Source: Calliphora vicina (Eukaryota > Arthropoda > Insecta > Diptera > Calliphoridae). Taken from it: a stretch of DNA of 64,000 bases. A program made the position numbers and the translations under genes. The notes beneath the pieces are model-generated. The model had not been told where the DNA came from, did no database searches, and saw only the letters and a program-made list of their open reading frames with translations. Numbering within the stretch: position 1 is the first letter of the stretch; every line of letters begins with the position of its first letter. The stretch spans positions 131,950,226 to 132,014,225 of the forward strand of contig NC_088780.1 of NCBI RefSeq assembly GCF_958450345.1, read 5' to 3'. Of the stretch, positions 1-9,796 are shown piece after piece.

Positions 1-187
1 TAGGCTGATAAAAGGCTTACATGACATATTCAAATGATAATAGGGTATACAAATAGGCTAAATCAGAAATCTAACGTATGAAGGCCTCCTATTTAAAATT
101 ATACACATCCAAAAACCTACGACTACATCGAATTTTGAACTATTTGCGATCTATATCTAGATTACTAAATCATTAATATAGACAATA

Positions 188-1166
188 TCTATCTATCTAT
201 ATATATAAAATACAAAAAATGTTTCTACCTATGTCCGTTATAGACTCTGAGACCATCTAACCGATTAGCTCCAAACTGGTATCATTGGAAAGGAAATTTT
301 CTGAACATGGTTTTAGACACCTAAAATACTACATTAGGTCCATACGGTGCTTTCGTAAAGGAGATTTTCGAATTTTCTCATACAAACATTTTTCATATAT
401 ATACATAAACATGGATGTATGTTCCGAATGAACTCAAAAACGGCAGGACCGATTTTAATGAAATTTACAGGTAATCTTCAGAATAGCCTAGCGGGTAACA
501 CTCTATAGTCAGATTTTTGATTTTCAGTCTGTGGGCGGAGGGGTGTGGCAAAATCAAATTTTTACATTATACCGCTAATGCCATCTATATATTTATATAA
601 AAAACCGCTGGACCGAATTTGATAAAATTTTCAGGGAATCTTCAGAACAGCCCAGCAGGTAACACTGTATAGTCAGATTTTTAATATTCGATCAGTGGGC
701 GGAGGGCGTGTAAAAATCCAATCCAAGTGGCTGGACCGATATTGATAAAATTTTCACGGAATCTTCAGAAAAGCCTTTAGGGTAACAGTGTATAGTCAGA
801 TTTTTGATTTTCGGTCTGTGATAAACAATTTTGTTTTACTCTTGCATATTAGGTGCATGAATAAGAAATTTTCATATGAAATCAAAAAATTATGATGTTA
901 ACAAGCTCGATGACCAAATACAATTGAAAGTGTCTGGCGAAACAATAAAATAAAAATCGATTGACACAGTAATGAACGAAGAACAAGTCGTCAATTGTCC
1001 TACTGAATTTTTGAATTCATTTGAACCAGCGGAAAGCCACCACATGTATTAACATTGAAGTTTGGATTACTGACTTTTTCCGACACTGTATATTAAAGTC
1101 GAGATCGAGATGCAATATAAAACAGATGTTTTCGAAAGGCCAGCAACGCGGACCGGGTTCAGCTAG
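188..1166 (+). mobile_element. Helitron (non-autonomous, TC...CTAG ends)
   Basis: The element starts TCTATCTATCTATATA and ends GTTCAGCTAG. It sits exactly between A187 and T1167 of the DINE-A element, with no target duplication, as Helitrons do. A weak hairpin (GCAAC...GTTC) lies just before CTAG. The inside has repeated blocks with the string GTGGGCGGAGG (about 533 and 698) and a remnant of helicase coding sequence near the 3' end. A second Helitron-like 5' start (TCATATATATACATAA, 393) suggests that the element is chimeric or that one Helitron inserted into another. Confidence 0.8.
956..1050 (+). pseudogene. Helitron helicase C-terminal fragment
   Basis: One frame reads roughly IDTVMNEEQVVNCPTEFLNS followed by FEPA. 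This matches the well-known 'NYPTEFLNSL...GMPPH' block of the PIF1-like helicase of Helitron RepHel proteins. Only about 30 residues remain and the frame breaks after the block. The same block occurs on the minus strand at 48.8-49.0 kb, so both copies come from one deletion-derivative family. The sequence is not functional; it is a passenger in the Helitron. Confidence 0.7.
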
Positions 1167-1436
1167 TGGATATATAATTATAGATATTTCAAAGACCTTT
1201 CCGACGATGTATAAGATTTAGAAACTTGGGCCAACTGTGGCTAAAAATCGGTAAAAATTATTTCAGCTAAAAAATTTTGAACCAATCATTATTTTTATCA
1301 AAAATACTTTTTCAACAAAAATTGTTTTTAATCTTTATTTTAAAATATATTAAAGTATACTTTGGTGAAGTGTATAGTTGTCTTATAGCTGTTTTACTTG
1401 TTTTATTAATTACATATTTACTAATAGGAAAATTTT

Positions 1437-1668
1437 GAAGGAATTCGGTCCACCAGAAAAGCAACCTCACTCCATAACATGACCGCCACCATGCTTAACA
1501 GTTCCAGTACAGTATTTGGAATTACATTACATCAGAATCCACGAAATTAAATTTAGATTCATCGCAACAGTTCAATTCAAGTGTTCTCGAGCAAATTTAA
1601 AGTGAGCTTTACGATTTGTCTGCGATATAAATGGTTCTTCGCAACTTTCTTAGCTTTTAAGCCCACAC
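1437..1668 (-). pseudogene. Tc1-like transposase remnant
   Basis: On the minus strand, pieces in different frames read KAHFKFAREHLN, then CDESKFNFVDSDV, then VKHGGGHVM. These match the Tc1 region around the first catalytic Asp (the DESKFN block) and the downstream VKHGGGxVMVWG block. Stops and shifts separate the pieces, and sequence is missing between the last two. Helix-turn-helix domains and the rest of the DDE core are absent. This is a dead fragment of a DNA cut-and-paste transposase; no terminal repeats were found. Confidence 0.65.
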
Positions 1669-2030
1669 GCAGAGAAAAAATATAGTTGTGCATGTTTACT
1701 GTAACCATTTCAATATTTTTACAAGTTTTTTTAACAATATTATAGTCACAGTAACTATTTATATGATTGTGGTAACTATAATATGGTTAATTTACGATTC
1801 ACATGATTGTATCAATCATATATATGGTTACAGTAAACAAGTATATAATTGTGAGAACCATATTTATGATGAATCATCATATGATAATATGTTCTTCTCA
1901 GATTATGATATGATATATATAGGCCGAGAGCAACATAATATGATAAGTCCTTCATCATAAAAATGGTTGTCACAAACATATTGTACTTGTTTACTGTAAC
2001 CATATATATGATTCATACAATAATGTGAAT
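1666..2030. mobile_element. Foldback MITE family F, copy 1 (right end truncated)
   Basis: Starts CACGCAGAGAAAAAATATAG, like the complete copy at 7826-8311, and is mostly self-complementary around a centre near 1890. It is rich in TGGTTAC/GTAACCA motifs. The right arm stops about 130 bases early compared with copy 2. Open frames on both strands through it (1688-1960 and 1812-2003) are by-products of the palindrome. Confidence 0.75.
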
Positions 2031-2451
2031 ATAACATTTTTCGCAAATATCTTATTGGCATATTCCTCCTCGATAGTATTTTATTAAATTAAATTTGACA
2101 CTTGAACAATATTTTGTTCCAGCCATTATAATTATGTATGTATATCGCTCTAAAATTAATTAATTTTAGTTTAAAATCGCAAATTATTTAATACTGTAAT
2201 TTACCTCTATATTTTTTAAATATTTAAATAGGATATTCGTTGCAGTTGTTCTTAATATTAGTTTAATTTATTCCAAAATATATTTGTTGTAGACTCCATA
2301 ACTATATATTTTGTGTCCTTATGAAACTTAAAAACATCCTAGCTATGTCCGTCGGTATGTCTGTCTGTCGAAGGCAAAAATATTGGTTTTTAATGTTTCA
2401 TTTTATTTTTGTTTTTTACAATATATTATTTTTTGTCATATAATGCAACCA

Positions 2452-2611
2452 GGGCCCGAATTACCGCTCTCGTGATCGAATGAACTATCGTATCGAAAAA
2501 TAATTGTGATATCGTAATTATAACAAAATGTACTAAATATCGAATGTCGTAATCTCAAATAAGAAAATTACGATCGAATTTACTCGATATCGAATGTGGT
2601 AAATCGGCCCC
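2452..2611. mobile_element. Short MITE, GGGCC termini (family P)
   Basis: Imperfect inverted ends GGGCCCGAATTACC and GGTAAATCGGCCCC enclose about 130 bases that contain several TATCG/CGATA blocks. No coding capacity. Only one copy was seen, so the transposon call rests on the inverted ends alone. Confidence 0.45.
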
Positions 2612-2649
2612 AGATTTTTATTACAATCAAATTAATTTAAATTTTTCCT

Positions 2650-3290
2650 ATGCATATCGATGCTTTAATTTTGCATATTTTACAGTTTTTTGTGTGTAAT
2701 ATACAAATTTTAGACTGACACGGACAGATCCAAAAGACTGCCATTAACGTGACAAATAAATGGAAGATGGCAACTACAGCCAACATTAGCAGTTTATTGT
2801 TACATCCATGATTTAAGTAGCTATAATAAGATTAAATTTATTAATCATTTATTGAATAAACAATAATGAAGAACAAGATAATACAGTTATTAAAATAAAA
2901 ATGTGCATTAATCTTTAAAATCCAATAACTTAAAAACATAAAATACTTTCAATTCTGCAACAGAGTTAAATAAGCCCAAATACTCCTAACTCTTAACCAA
3001 TTTGTAGCATTGGCAATGAAAAAGGTAGAAGGGTATGAAATAATAACAAATATACATATGCAAATGAAATTTATTTTCTAAATTACTCATATCATCTTAA
3101 ATCCATGCGAAATATCATACAAACAGACGACATACATTCATAACTAAAAGATTCATATGTGATGATATAAAATTTGCCCACTAGGGTGGCTCATATTTAG
3201 CTAAATTTAATTCAGAAAAACTCCTATGTCCATCAGTCTGTCTGTTGAAAACACGATAGGGCCCAAACTAAAGAAGCTAGCTGACATGAA
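2650..3290. other. No recognisable feature
   Basis: AT-rich sequence with no repeat family or coding signal that I can recognise. A TAGGGTGGCTC string at 3182 resembles family G ends but has no partner. Confidence 0.5.
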
Positions 3291-3304
3291 CTCCATGAAT
3301 ATTG

Positions 3305-3560
3305 TTGTAAAACTCAACAAGAGCTTGCAAAATCATTGGGAGCTGCTCAAGCTGCAATTTCAAAACGTTTGCGAGCATCAGGATTCATCCAAAAGCAGGG
3401 AATCCGAGAGACGAGTTTGCATGTCCGAGATTATGTTTGAACGCTATAAAAGAAAATCATAATTTTTGCACCGAATCATTACTTCCGATGGAAAATGGAT
3501 CCATTACAATAACTGGAAGCATAAGTAGTCGTATGTGAAGCCCGATCATTTAAAGTTTTA
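3305..3560 (+). pseudogene. mariner transposase remnant
   Basis: One frame reads KTQQELAKSLGAAQAAISKR and continues RASGFIQKQG. This is the second helix-turn-helix of mariner transposases. A shifted frame then continues with MFERYKRKSF and a degenerate 'DGKWIHYNN' block, normally the first catalytic-Asp region. The sequence ends near 3560, before the second and third catalytic acids. A related remnant lies at 35300-35935. It is inactive: the frame is broken and most of the roughly 345-residue protein is missing. Confidence 0.75.
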
Positions 3561-3617
3561 AGAAATTAATCACTCTATCATGTTCTGTACAGTTCGGACC
3601 ATAAGTGATTCAAGTCC

Positions 3618-3658
3618 CCTATACAAGATTTGGCACAGCTGAATATAACACTCTTACT
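3618..3658 (+). mobile_element. DINE-A 3' terminus (solo)
   Basis: Carries the family A 3' hairpin (TTTGGCACAGCTGAATA) followed by CTCTTACTTT. It abuts the 5' TAATACCC end of the next DINE-A head to tail, with almost no intervening DNA. Confidence 0.65.
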
Positions 3659-3694
3659 TTTAATACCCTTTATCATGAGTGGCAAGGGTATACA

Positions 3695-4838
3695 TATGGG
3701 GCATTTCATGTCAAGTGAACCAACTTTTAAAATCGATATCTTCCGATCAGGATGAAATATGCACCAAGGTTAGACCTATTAGATAGTGATTCAGACACAA
3801 TTTTTCAACAAGATCGGTCAAGAACTCTCGGAGGTAGATGGCGTCAAAATTTGACATTTTGGCCAAACATGTGATTTTTCTCATCCATGTAACTTATTAC
3901 CTATTGTTCTTAGCAAAATGTGTCCCAAATAGTTTAGATAGCTATTTCTTCAATCTTTCAAAAAAAAATATTTAAAAAAATTTTGAATATTTTTTTTCCG
4001 AAATCAAAAACATTTTTGAAATTTTTTTCAAAATGGGCCCTTTTTCTCTTAAAATAAAGCTTAGATATTTTCCTTGAGGGCCTATTTGGTCGCTTAGTGG
4101 GATGCGAGTGGGATATGAAATTTTTGATTTTTTTTTTAAAAAATCTAACTTTTTTTTAAAATGGGCCCTTTTTTTAATTTTTGCTCAAAAGAAAGCTTAG
4201 GTCTATTACTTTAAGACCTATTTGGTTGCTTAGTGGGATGCAAGTGGGGTATATAGCAAAATAAATGTTTTGTAACTCAAGATATAAAATTTTTGATTTT
4301 TTTTTTTGGCAAAATCGAACTTTTTCCAAAATGGGCCCTCTTTTTAAATTTTTTTTCCTCAAAAGAAAGCTTATATCCATTCCTGGAAGAGCTTTTTGGT
4401 CTCTTAGTGGGATGCGAGTGGTCTATCTATCAAAATAAATATTTTATTAATTATTATTTAGGCTCAAGTTCATTAAATTGATTTCCTTAGAAATACAATT
4501 TATTCTATTAAATTTCCATAATTCTAAAGAATACTGAAAAAGTTATATTTAGACACACGGCAGAATGGAATGCATTTTCGGGGTTAGCCACCACCCCCTC
4601 ATCAGCACTCTTTTGTGTCGATGTAAGTGTCGCTTGTAAATATCATCTATTTAACTCACCAGTTTTTTTGTAAATCAAGACATAAAATTTTTGTGTTAAA
4701 ACATTTATTTTAATACTATCCCACTCGCATCCCACTAAGATACCAAAAAGCTCTTAAAGGAATGGACCTAAGCTTTCTTTTGAGAAAAAATAATTTTAAA
4801 AAGAGGGCCCATTTCACTTGACGTGAAATCCCCCATAT
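3695..4838 (+). mobile_element. Family E element, copy 1, with internal tandem units
   Basis: The ends are inverted: TATGGGGCATTTCATGTC at the left and the complement of TATGGGGGATTTCACGTC at the right. Inside are two to three direct units of about 130-170 bases. Each carries AATGGGCCC, GAAAGCTTA, and TTAGTGGGATGCGAGTGG. The right part (about 4670-4815) holds the same unit in inverse orientation. The core at 4480-4670 is unique to this copy. No transposase; it inserted into a DINE-A copy. Confidence 0.75.
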
Positions 4839-5196
4839 ATTAGTTTGTCATTAAGTTTGTAATTTCTCATTTGCGACTCCACAAAGTATATATGTATATT
4901 CTGAATCGTTATAGTTACCGAAGCCGATATAGCCATGTCCGTCTGTATGTTGAAATCAACTTTCCGTAGCCCCCAAATAACTTACAAACATGATTGATAC
5001 ATAAATATATCGGGCTCGGTTGCTATTAAAAATCAAGAAAATCGGCCCATAAATAGCTGAGATATAAGGAAAAAACCGGGATAACCTAGAGTTTTGGCCT
5101 ATTTTTTATCTGTATCTGGATTACTGAGTCATTAATATAGACAATATGGTTGTCCAATAATAGATATTTCAATGTCCATTGCAACGATGTACTATA

Positions 5197-5737
5197 TGAG
5201 GAGCCGCAGAACAAAAGGTACTTTTTCGCACATTTAAAATTTTTGGGAAAATGAGTTTTATTTATTTCACCCCCTTAAAAAACTGCATGAACCTAGAAAT
5301 GGTAACAAGTTTCTTACTTATCAATAGATACATCTAACTGCCATAAGTCACCACATTAAATGTTAAGGGTGTTTGATATAAAACCATTATAATATCGAAA
5401 AAAGAACCTTTTGTTAAAAAATAAAGAAAAAAGTACGTTTTGTTAAAAACAAAATTAAAAAGTATGTTTTTTATCCATTTTTTGTTAACGATAATATTTT
5501 AAATGAATGTTTTTAATCCTGATCTAATATATAAACAAATTACACATTGAAATTAAATAATTTTTTTTTCGTTTTATATTAGTGTTGTACGTTTTGTTAA
5601 GTAAAAATTTGTTTAGAACCCATTTACTTAGTAAAAAAATTTGTTTCTAGAAGATTTCAACCCAAATATTATAAAAATACCAAAAAACCAATTTTTGATA
5701 AGATACGAAAAAGTACCTTTTGTTCTACGACTCCTCA
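5197..5737. mobile_element. 541-bp MITE flanked by TATA
   Basis: The inverted ends TGAGGAGCCGCAGAACAAAA and TTTTGTTCTACGACTCCTCA match over roughly 35 bases, with a few differences. TATA lies on both sides (5193-5196 and 5738-5741), and the DINE-A target reads through when the element is removed. The interior repeats the AAAAGTACGTTTTGTTA theme. No coding frame is present. The superfamily is uncertain; a TA or TATA target would suit Tc1/mariner-like machinery. Confidence 0.75.
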
Positions 5738-6436
5738 TATAAGGCTATAGTAATTTGGACCTACAATTTGTCAAAATCGGGAAAAATATTTTTTAACCCG
5801 AATTTTTTTTTACCAAAAAAATATTGTTGTCATAAAATTTTTTTCACTAATAAATTTAAAAAAAAAATCTTTCAAAATTTTCAAAAAACTATTTTGAAAA
5901 AAACTATTTTTTAAATTTTGTTTACCTAAAAATATTTAAAATTTGTATTTAAAAGTATAATTTGGTGAAGGGTATATAAGATTCGCCACTGCCGAATATA
6001 GCTCGAAAATTCAAAAAAATGTGCATCCGATTTTGCTAAAATTTTCAGCTTCTTGAGAACAAAACATAAAAAGTGAAAAATAACTGCCACCCTAATGTTC
6101 AGCATAGATACAGCAACTAAATATACAGGACAATCATACAGTCATACTTGTTCACTACGAAATGAATAAAATCATTGAAATATATGTATGTAAGTATGTA
6201 TGTTTGCCTAAATTTGCATAACAACTCTATTAAAGGACGTATTTGTGGATGTATGGGTAAAAGCGTACGGGTAAATGTATGTATCTATGGATGTGTAATA
6301 GAAAATCCTGGAATCATCATCAGTGATGATGATGATGGAACTCATTATAACCAACTACATACATTTGCATGTAAACTCGTATATTCATTCGTATACATAA
6401 ATTCATAAATGTACGAATGAGTTCTTATAATACATA

Positions 6437-6774
6437 CAGTATCAGTCAAAACTTATTGGACAGTATTCGTGTTATAACTTTTTTTCCAATTGCAAAGAAA
6501 TTAAAGATTTTAGAAACAACAAAAATAAAATATTATCTCTTTCCAGCTGGTGTTTTAATTTACAATCAAGAAAACAGCAGAAATTTTCATGAGAAAAAAA
6601 TAAAAAATTCCAAATAAAACTCGAAGATTTTAAGTTTTTAATATATTGCCTCCTTTTCACTTCTCATTTTTCTTAATAATAGAAATTTTTTGTAGAAACT
6701 TGAAGAGCTAACAACACTGCCTCCTTTTCACAACTCAAGAAATTCCAAACACATACAAGTTTTGATCGACACTG
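6437..6774. mobile_element. Tc1-type MITE, CAGT ends at TA (family X)
   Basis: CAGTATCAGTCAAAACTT at the left and AAGTTTTGATCGACACTG at the right form inverted ends, with TA on both sides (6435-6436 and 6775-6776). The interior contains the string TGCCTCCTTTTCAC twice (about 6646 and 6717). No transposase frame is present. The ends resemble those of Tc1-like elements. Confidence 0.65.
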
Positions 6775-6799
6775 TACGTAAGAGTACATTTTTATTCAT

Positions 6800-7385
6800 A
6801 AGACTAGTTGGCGTTTTTGTGTGTGTTGTCACACATTTACCCTCACATAAGTCATAAATGATCCATGCATGTTCATATGTAGTTGCGAGTTATAAAAAAG
6901 AGGTCCTTTAAGATTTTGATTTTTTTTTTCGCTGCCAAATGTCAAACAACGATAAAGGATTTCAATTTCATCTTTTATTTTGCCTCGTTTTATACTGTTT
7001 TAGTTCCAAATAGTTTAACTTTTTGGATTAATTTTTTTTTCCTTTCTGCGACAAGATTTATACTATTTTTTTTTATAGGATTTTTCAATTCAATTTAGTC
7101 TATGGAATTTATTTTATTGCATACTCGAACACTCTCGCACACATGTAAATTGCTATTGTGGTGGTTGTGATTTGCAGCAATTGTGGCAAGGATTTCTTTT
7201 TCAGTTTCTTTTTTCTCTGTTTTGCAATATGGAAATTTTTATAATCGATTGGCTGGATAGCGAACACAGAGGCCACAATCAAATAAGTGGTATTACAAAT
7301 TTAATGCAATAGAGTGGCGGTGATGGAGGATTAGGAAATATATATTTTAGTAGTTTGAAAATGAATATGAAAAAATATGTAGTTA
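6800..7385. other. No recognisable feature
   Basis: AT-rich sequence with poly-T stretches. I saw no coding or repeat signal apart from a lone CAAGGCCTGTTTCACGATG at 7386, which resembles a MITE end without a partner. Confidence 0.5.
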
Positions 7386-7501
7386 CAAGGCCTGTTTCAC
7401 GATGTCGAAAGAAAAATGATTCGAACAAATTTGTATGAAAACAAAATTTCAAAATCTAATAGATATTTGTTTATAGTTAGATAAACTCTAAAATTAATAG
7501 A

Positions 7502-7560
7502 AATAAGAGTGCTATATTTGGATGTGCCGAATCTTATATACCAACCACCAATATAAATCG
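7502..7560 (-). mobile_element. DINE-A 3' end fragment
   Basis: AAATAAGAGTGCTATATTTG, then TGTGCCGAATCTTATATACC, is the reverse of the family A 3' terminus, including its hairpin. The rest of the element is missing. Confidence 0.65.
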
Positions 7561-7825
7561 TGCACCGATTTTATATATTCTATTACTAGAAAATTTCAGT
7601 GGTTAATTTCATCTTTAACTTTTATCTGGAACAAAATATGTATATAATAGTGGTAATTCCGAACAATATTGTTCATATACCTACACATATTTTAAACCTA
7701 ACATTATTTTAAAACTTACATTTCTGAGCAAAAGAGAATATTTGGGGATAATTTCATCCCCCTATGCTCATGGCAAAATACCCTATCGTGCCTTCAATGG
7801 ATAGACAGACTGAAGGGCGTTCATA

Positions 7826-8311
7826 CACGCAGAGAAAAAATATAGTTGGGCATGGTTACTGTAACCATTTCAAATTGTTACAAGTTTTTTAACTATATTA
7901 TAGTCACAGTAACCATTTACATGATTGTGGTAACCATAATATGGTTAATTTACGATTCACATGATTGTATCAACCATATATATGGTTACAGTAAACAAAT
8001 ATATGTTTGTGACAACCATTCATATGATGAAGGACTTATCATATTATGGTGCTCTCGGCTTAAGGCTTATCATAATCTGAGAACAACATATTATGATAAA
8101 ATTATTCATCATAAATATGGTTGCCACAAAAATATATTTGTTTACTGTAACCATATATATGGTTGATACAATCATGTGAATCATAAATTAACCATATTAT
8201 GGTTAACACAATCATGTAAATAGTTACTGTGACTATAATATTGTTAAAAATCTTGTAACACTATTTAAATGGTTACAGTAACCATGCCCAATTATATTTT
8301 TTCTCTGCGTG
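7826..8311. mobile_element. Foldback MITE family F, complete copy
   Basis: A 486-bp element, almost wholly palindromic, from CACGCAGAGAAAAAATATAG to the matching complement ending CTCTGCGTG. TA lies on both sides (7824-7825 and 8312-8313). The arms repeat TGGTTAC and GTAACCA in many places. The centre (about 8030-8080) is the only unpaired part. A 106-residue open frame crosses it but is not a gene. Confidence 0.85.
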
Positions 8312-8318
8312 TAGATTA

Positions 8319-9479
8319 GGGTGGCCCTTAATAAACGAAAGTTGGATTTTGGCCATTCTCACCCCCCAGTTTGGTGAACATTAGTAAAAAAATCATCCTG
8401 AAAAAATTTTAGGTAAATCGGTTGGGGTTAAGACGTGCCGCAAGCCCTCTGAAGTTTTGAGATGCATTTACAAGGGGAAAAAATTAATTTTTTTCAGTTT
8501 TTGTAAAAATTTTGCCATTAAAAAATTACTTTTGTAATTCAATTTAAAAGAATCGAAATGTGTACGTAATTGTCGTTCTAATGAGACATAAAAAACAGAA
8601 ATCGGTTAAAAAATTTTAAAGTTATTAAAAATTCGCCAGGCCATTAACGTGTCTCAGGCCACTAGAACAAGAAATGTAAAAGTTTCAGAGTATATTTAGA
8701 ATTATCTGGACTATAATATTCTAATTAAGTTTTGCTTAAAATTCATAAGAGTAAGAAAATAGAGCTCATTGGCCTAAAAATTGCCAAATAATTGGTTTTT
8801 CTCGAAAATTTCAAAATTTAAATCGCAGGTACGGAAAAACTATAAGAGATATTTTCATAATTTTTTCACGATTTAATTCCCTATTATACTCTTAATAAAT
8901 CCCAATGAGATGATCAAAAAATTCTGAAATTTTTTAACAAAATTTTTAAAAATTTGAAAATGGAGTTTTGAAACTGCCGTTAAAAAAATTAAATTTTTTT
9001 GTTCATACCTAAGAATAGGTTAACGGTATCCTACGAAGACAAAAACTCATATACAAGTAAATATGGACATATTTTAAGTAAAAATGAGCTTTTATTTTAA
9101 TATTTCTCAAAATATGTTAATTTTGTTCCTACATTTCATGTTCTAGTGGCCTGAGACACGTTAATGGCCTGGCGAATTTTTAATAACTTTAACATTTTTT
9201 GACCGATTTCTGTTTTTTATGTCTCATTAGAACGACAATTACGTACACATTTCGATTCTTTTAAATTAAATTACAAAAGTAATTTTTTAATGGCAAAATT
9301 TTTACAAAAACTGAAAAAAATGCATTTTTTCCCCTTGTAAATGCATCTCAAAACTTCAGAGGGCTTGCGGCACGTCTTAACCCCAACCGATTTACCTAAA
9401 ATTTTTTCAGGATGATTTTTTTGCTAATGTTCACCAAACTGGAGGGTCAACTCCAACTTTCGTTTATTAAGGGCCACCC
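8319..9479. mobile_element. Long-TIR foldback element, family G, complete copy
   Basis: A 1161-bp element starting GGGTGGCCCTTAATAAACGA with the inverse at the right end. TA lies on both sides (8317-8318 and 9480-9481). The arms are about 360 bases each and nearly identical; for example GCCAGGCCATTAACGTG in the left arm pairs with CACGTTAATGGCCTGGC in the right. The centre, about 8690-9110, is single copy and has no coding frame. Close similarity of the arms suggests a young insertion or arm conversion. Confidence 0.85.
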
Positions 9480-9500
9480 TAGTGTAGATAGATCGTCTTA

Positions 9501-9650
9501 AGCTACGTTTCCGCATACACCGTAATCGGCACCGAAAACGAAATTCCATACATTTGCACCGAAAAAAAGTTCGTTTCAGAACATTTTTTCGGTGCAAATG
9601 TATGGAATTTCGTTTTCGGTGCCGATTACGGTGTATGCGGAAACGTAGCT
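9501..9650. mobile_element. Perfect hairpin MITE, 67-bp arms
   Basis: Bases 9501-9567 and 9584-9650 are exact reverse complements by eye, with a 16-base loop. The arms start AGCTACGTTTCCGC, and TTA lies immediately outside both ends. The arms are much richer in G+C than their surroundings. It could form a 67-bp stem in RNA or single-stranded DNA. A 3-bp TTA duplication would fit a PIF/Harbinger-type element, but the ends are not diagnostic. Confidence 0.8.
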
Positions 9651-9760
9651 TTAATAAGAACCCATAATATACATATGGGAGATTCAAACAGTCAGCTATT
9701 AAGTCATATTGTCATAATGTCCTATTATATTATGATAGTTTAAACAAATTGTTTTAGCCA

Positions 9761-9794
9761 CACGCAGAGAAAAAATATAGTTGTGTATGTTTAC
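9761..9794 (+). mobile_element. Family F left-end fragment
   Basis: CACGCAGAGAAAAAATATAG followed by TTGTGTATGTTTACT matches the first 34 bases of family F. It is cut off by the start of a family G copy. Confidence 0.7.
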
Positions 9795-9796
9795 TA

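Larger units (their letters stand above)
118..1405 (+). mobile_element. DINE-1-like (Helentron-type) family A element, split by a Helitron
   Basis: Two pieces, 118-187 and 1167-1405, read continuously when compared with the complete family A copy at 36785-37500. The left piece holds the 'ATTACTAAATCATTAATATA' block. The right piece continues with 'GATATTTCAAAGACC' and ends in a degenerate CTTGTTTTATT terminus near 1405. Everything between is a Helitron. DINE-1-like elements are non-autonomous and carry no protein. The 5' end is lost or lies outside the window. The family match comes from sequence shared inside this window; the DINE-1/Helentron assignment comes from known layout. Confidence 0.75.
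3660..6004 (+). mobile_element. DINE-1-like family A element with two nested insertions
   Basis: The pieces 3660-3694, 4839-5192 and 5742-6004 join into one family A copy. The order is a 5' terminal hairpin (TACCC...AGGGTA), the ATTTGCGAC and GTATATTCTG blocks, the CATTAATATAGACAATATGG block, and a 3' GGTGAAGGGTATATAAG plus a hairpin near 5990. The terminal CTTACTTG is lost. It is interrupted by family E (3695-4838) and a 541-bp MITE (5197-5737). No protein is encoded. Confidence 0.8.

Noticed and set aside
1688..1960. Protein frames in the F elements (also 1812-2003 and 7846-8166)
   Set aside because: Palindromic AT-rich DNA leaves both strands open; the same words recur in both arms.
4861..5192. 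Promoter-like TATA boxes and 'GTATATA' strings
   Set aside because: They recur at the same place in every DINE-A copy and belong to the element; no transcript start evidence.
9424..9687. Arg-rich 87-residue minus-strand frame
   Set aside because: It lies across the end of foldback G and the perfect hairpin; the Arg repeats come from the palindrome.
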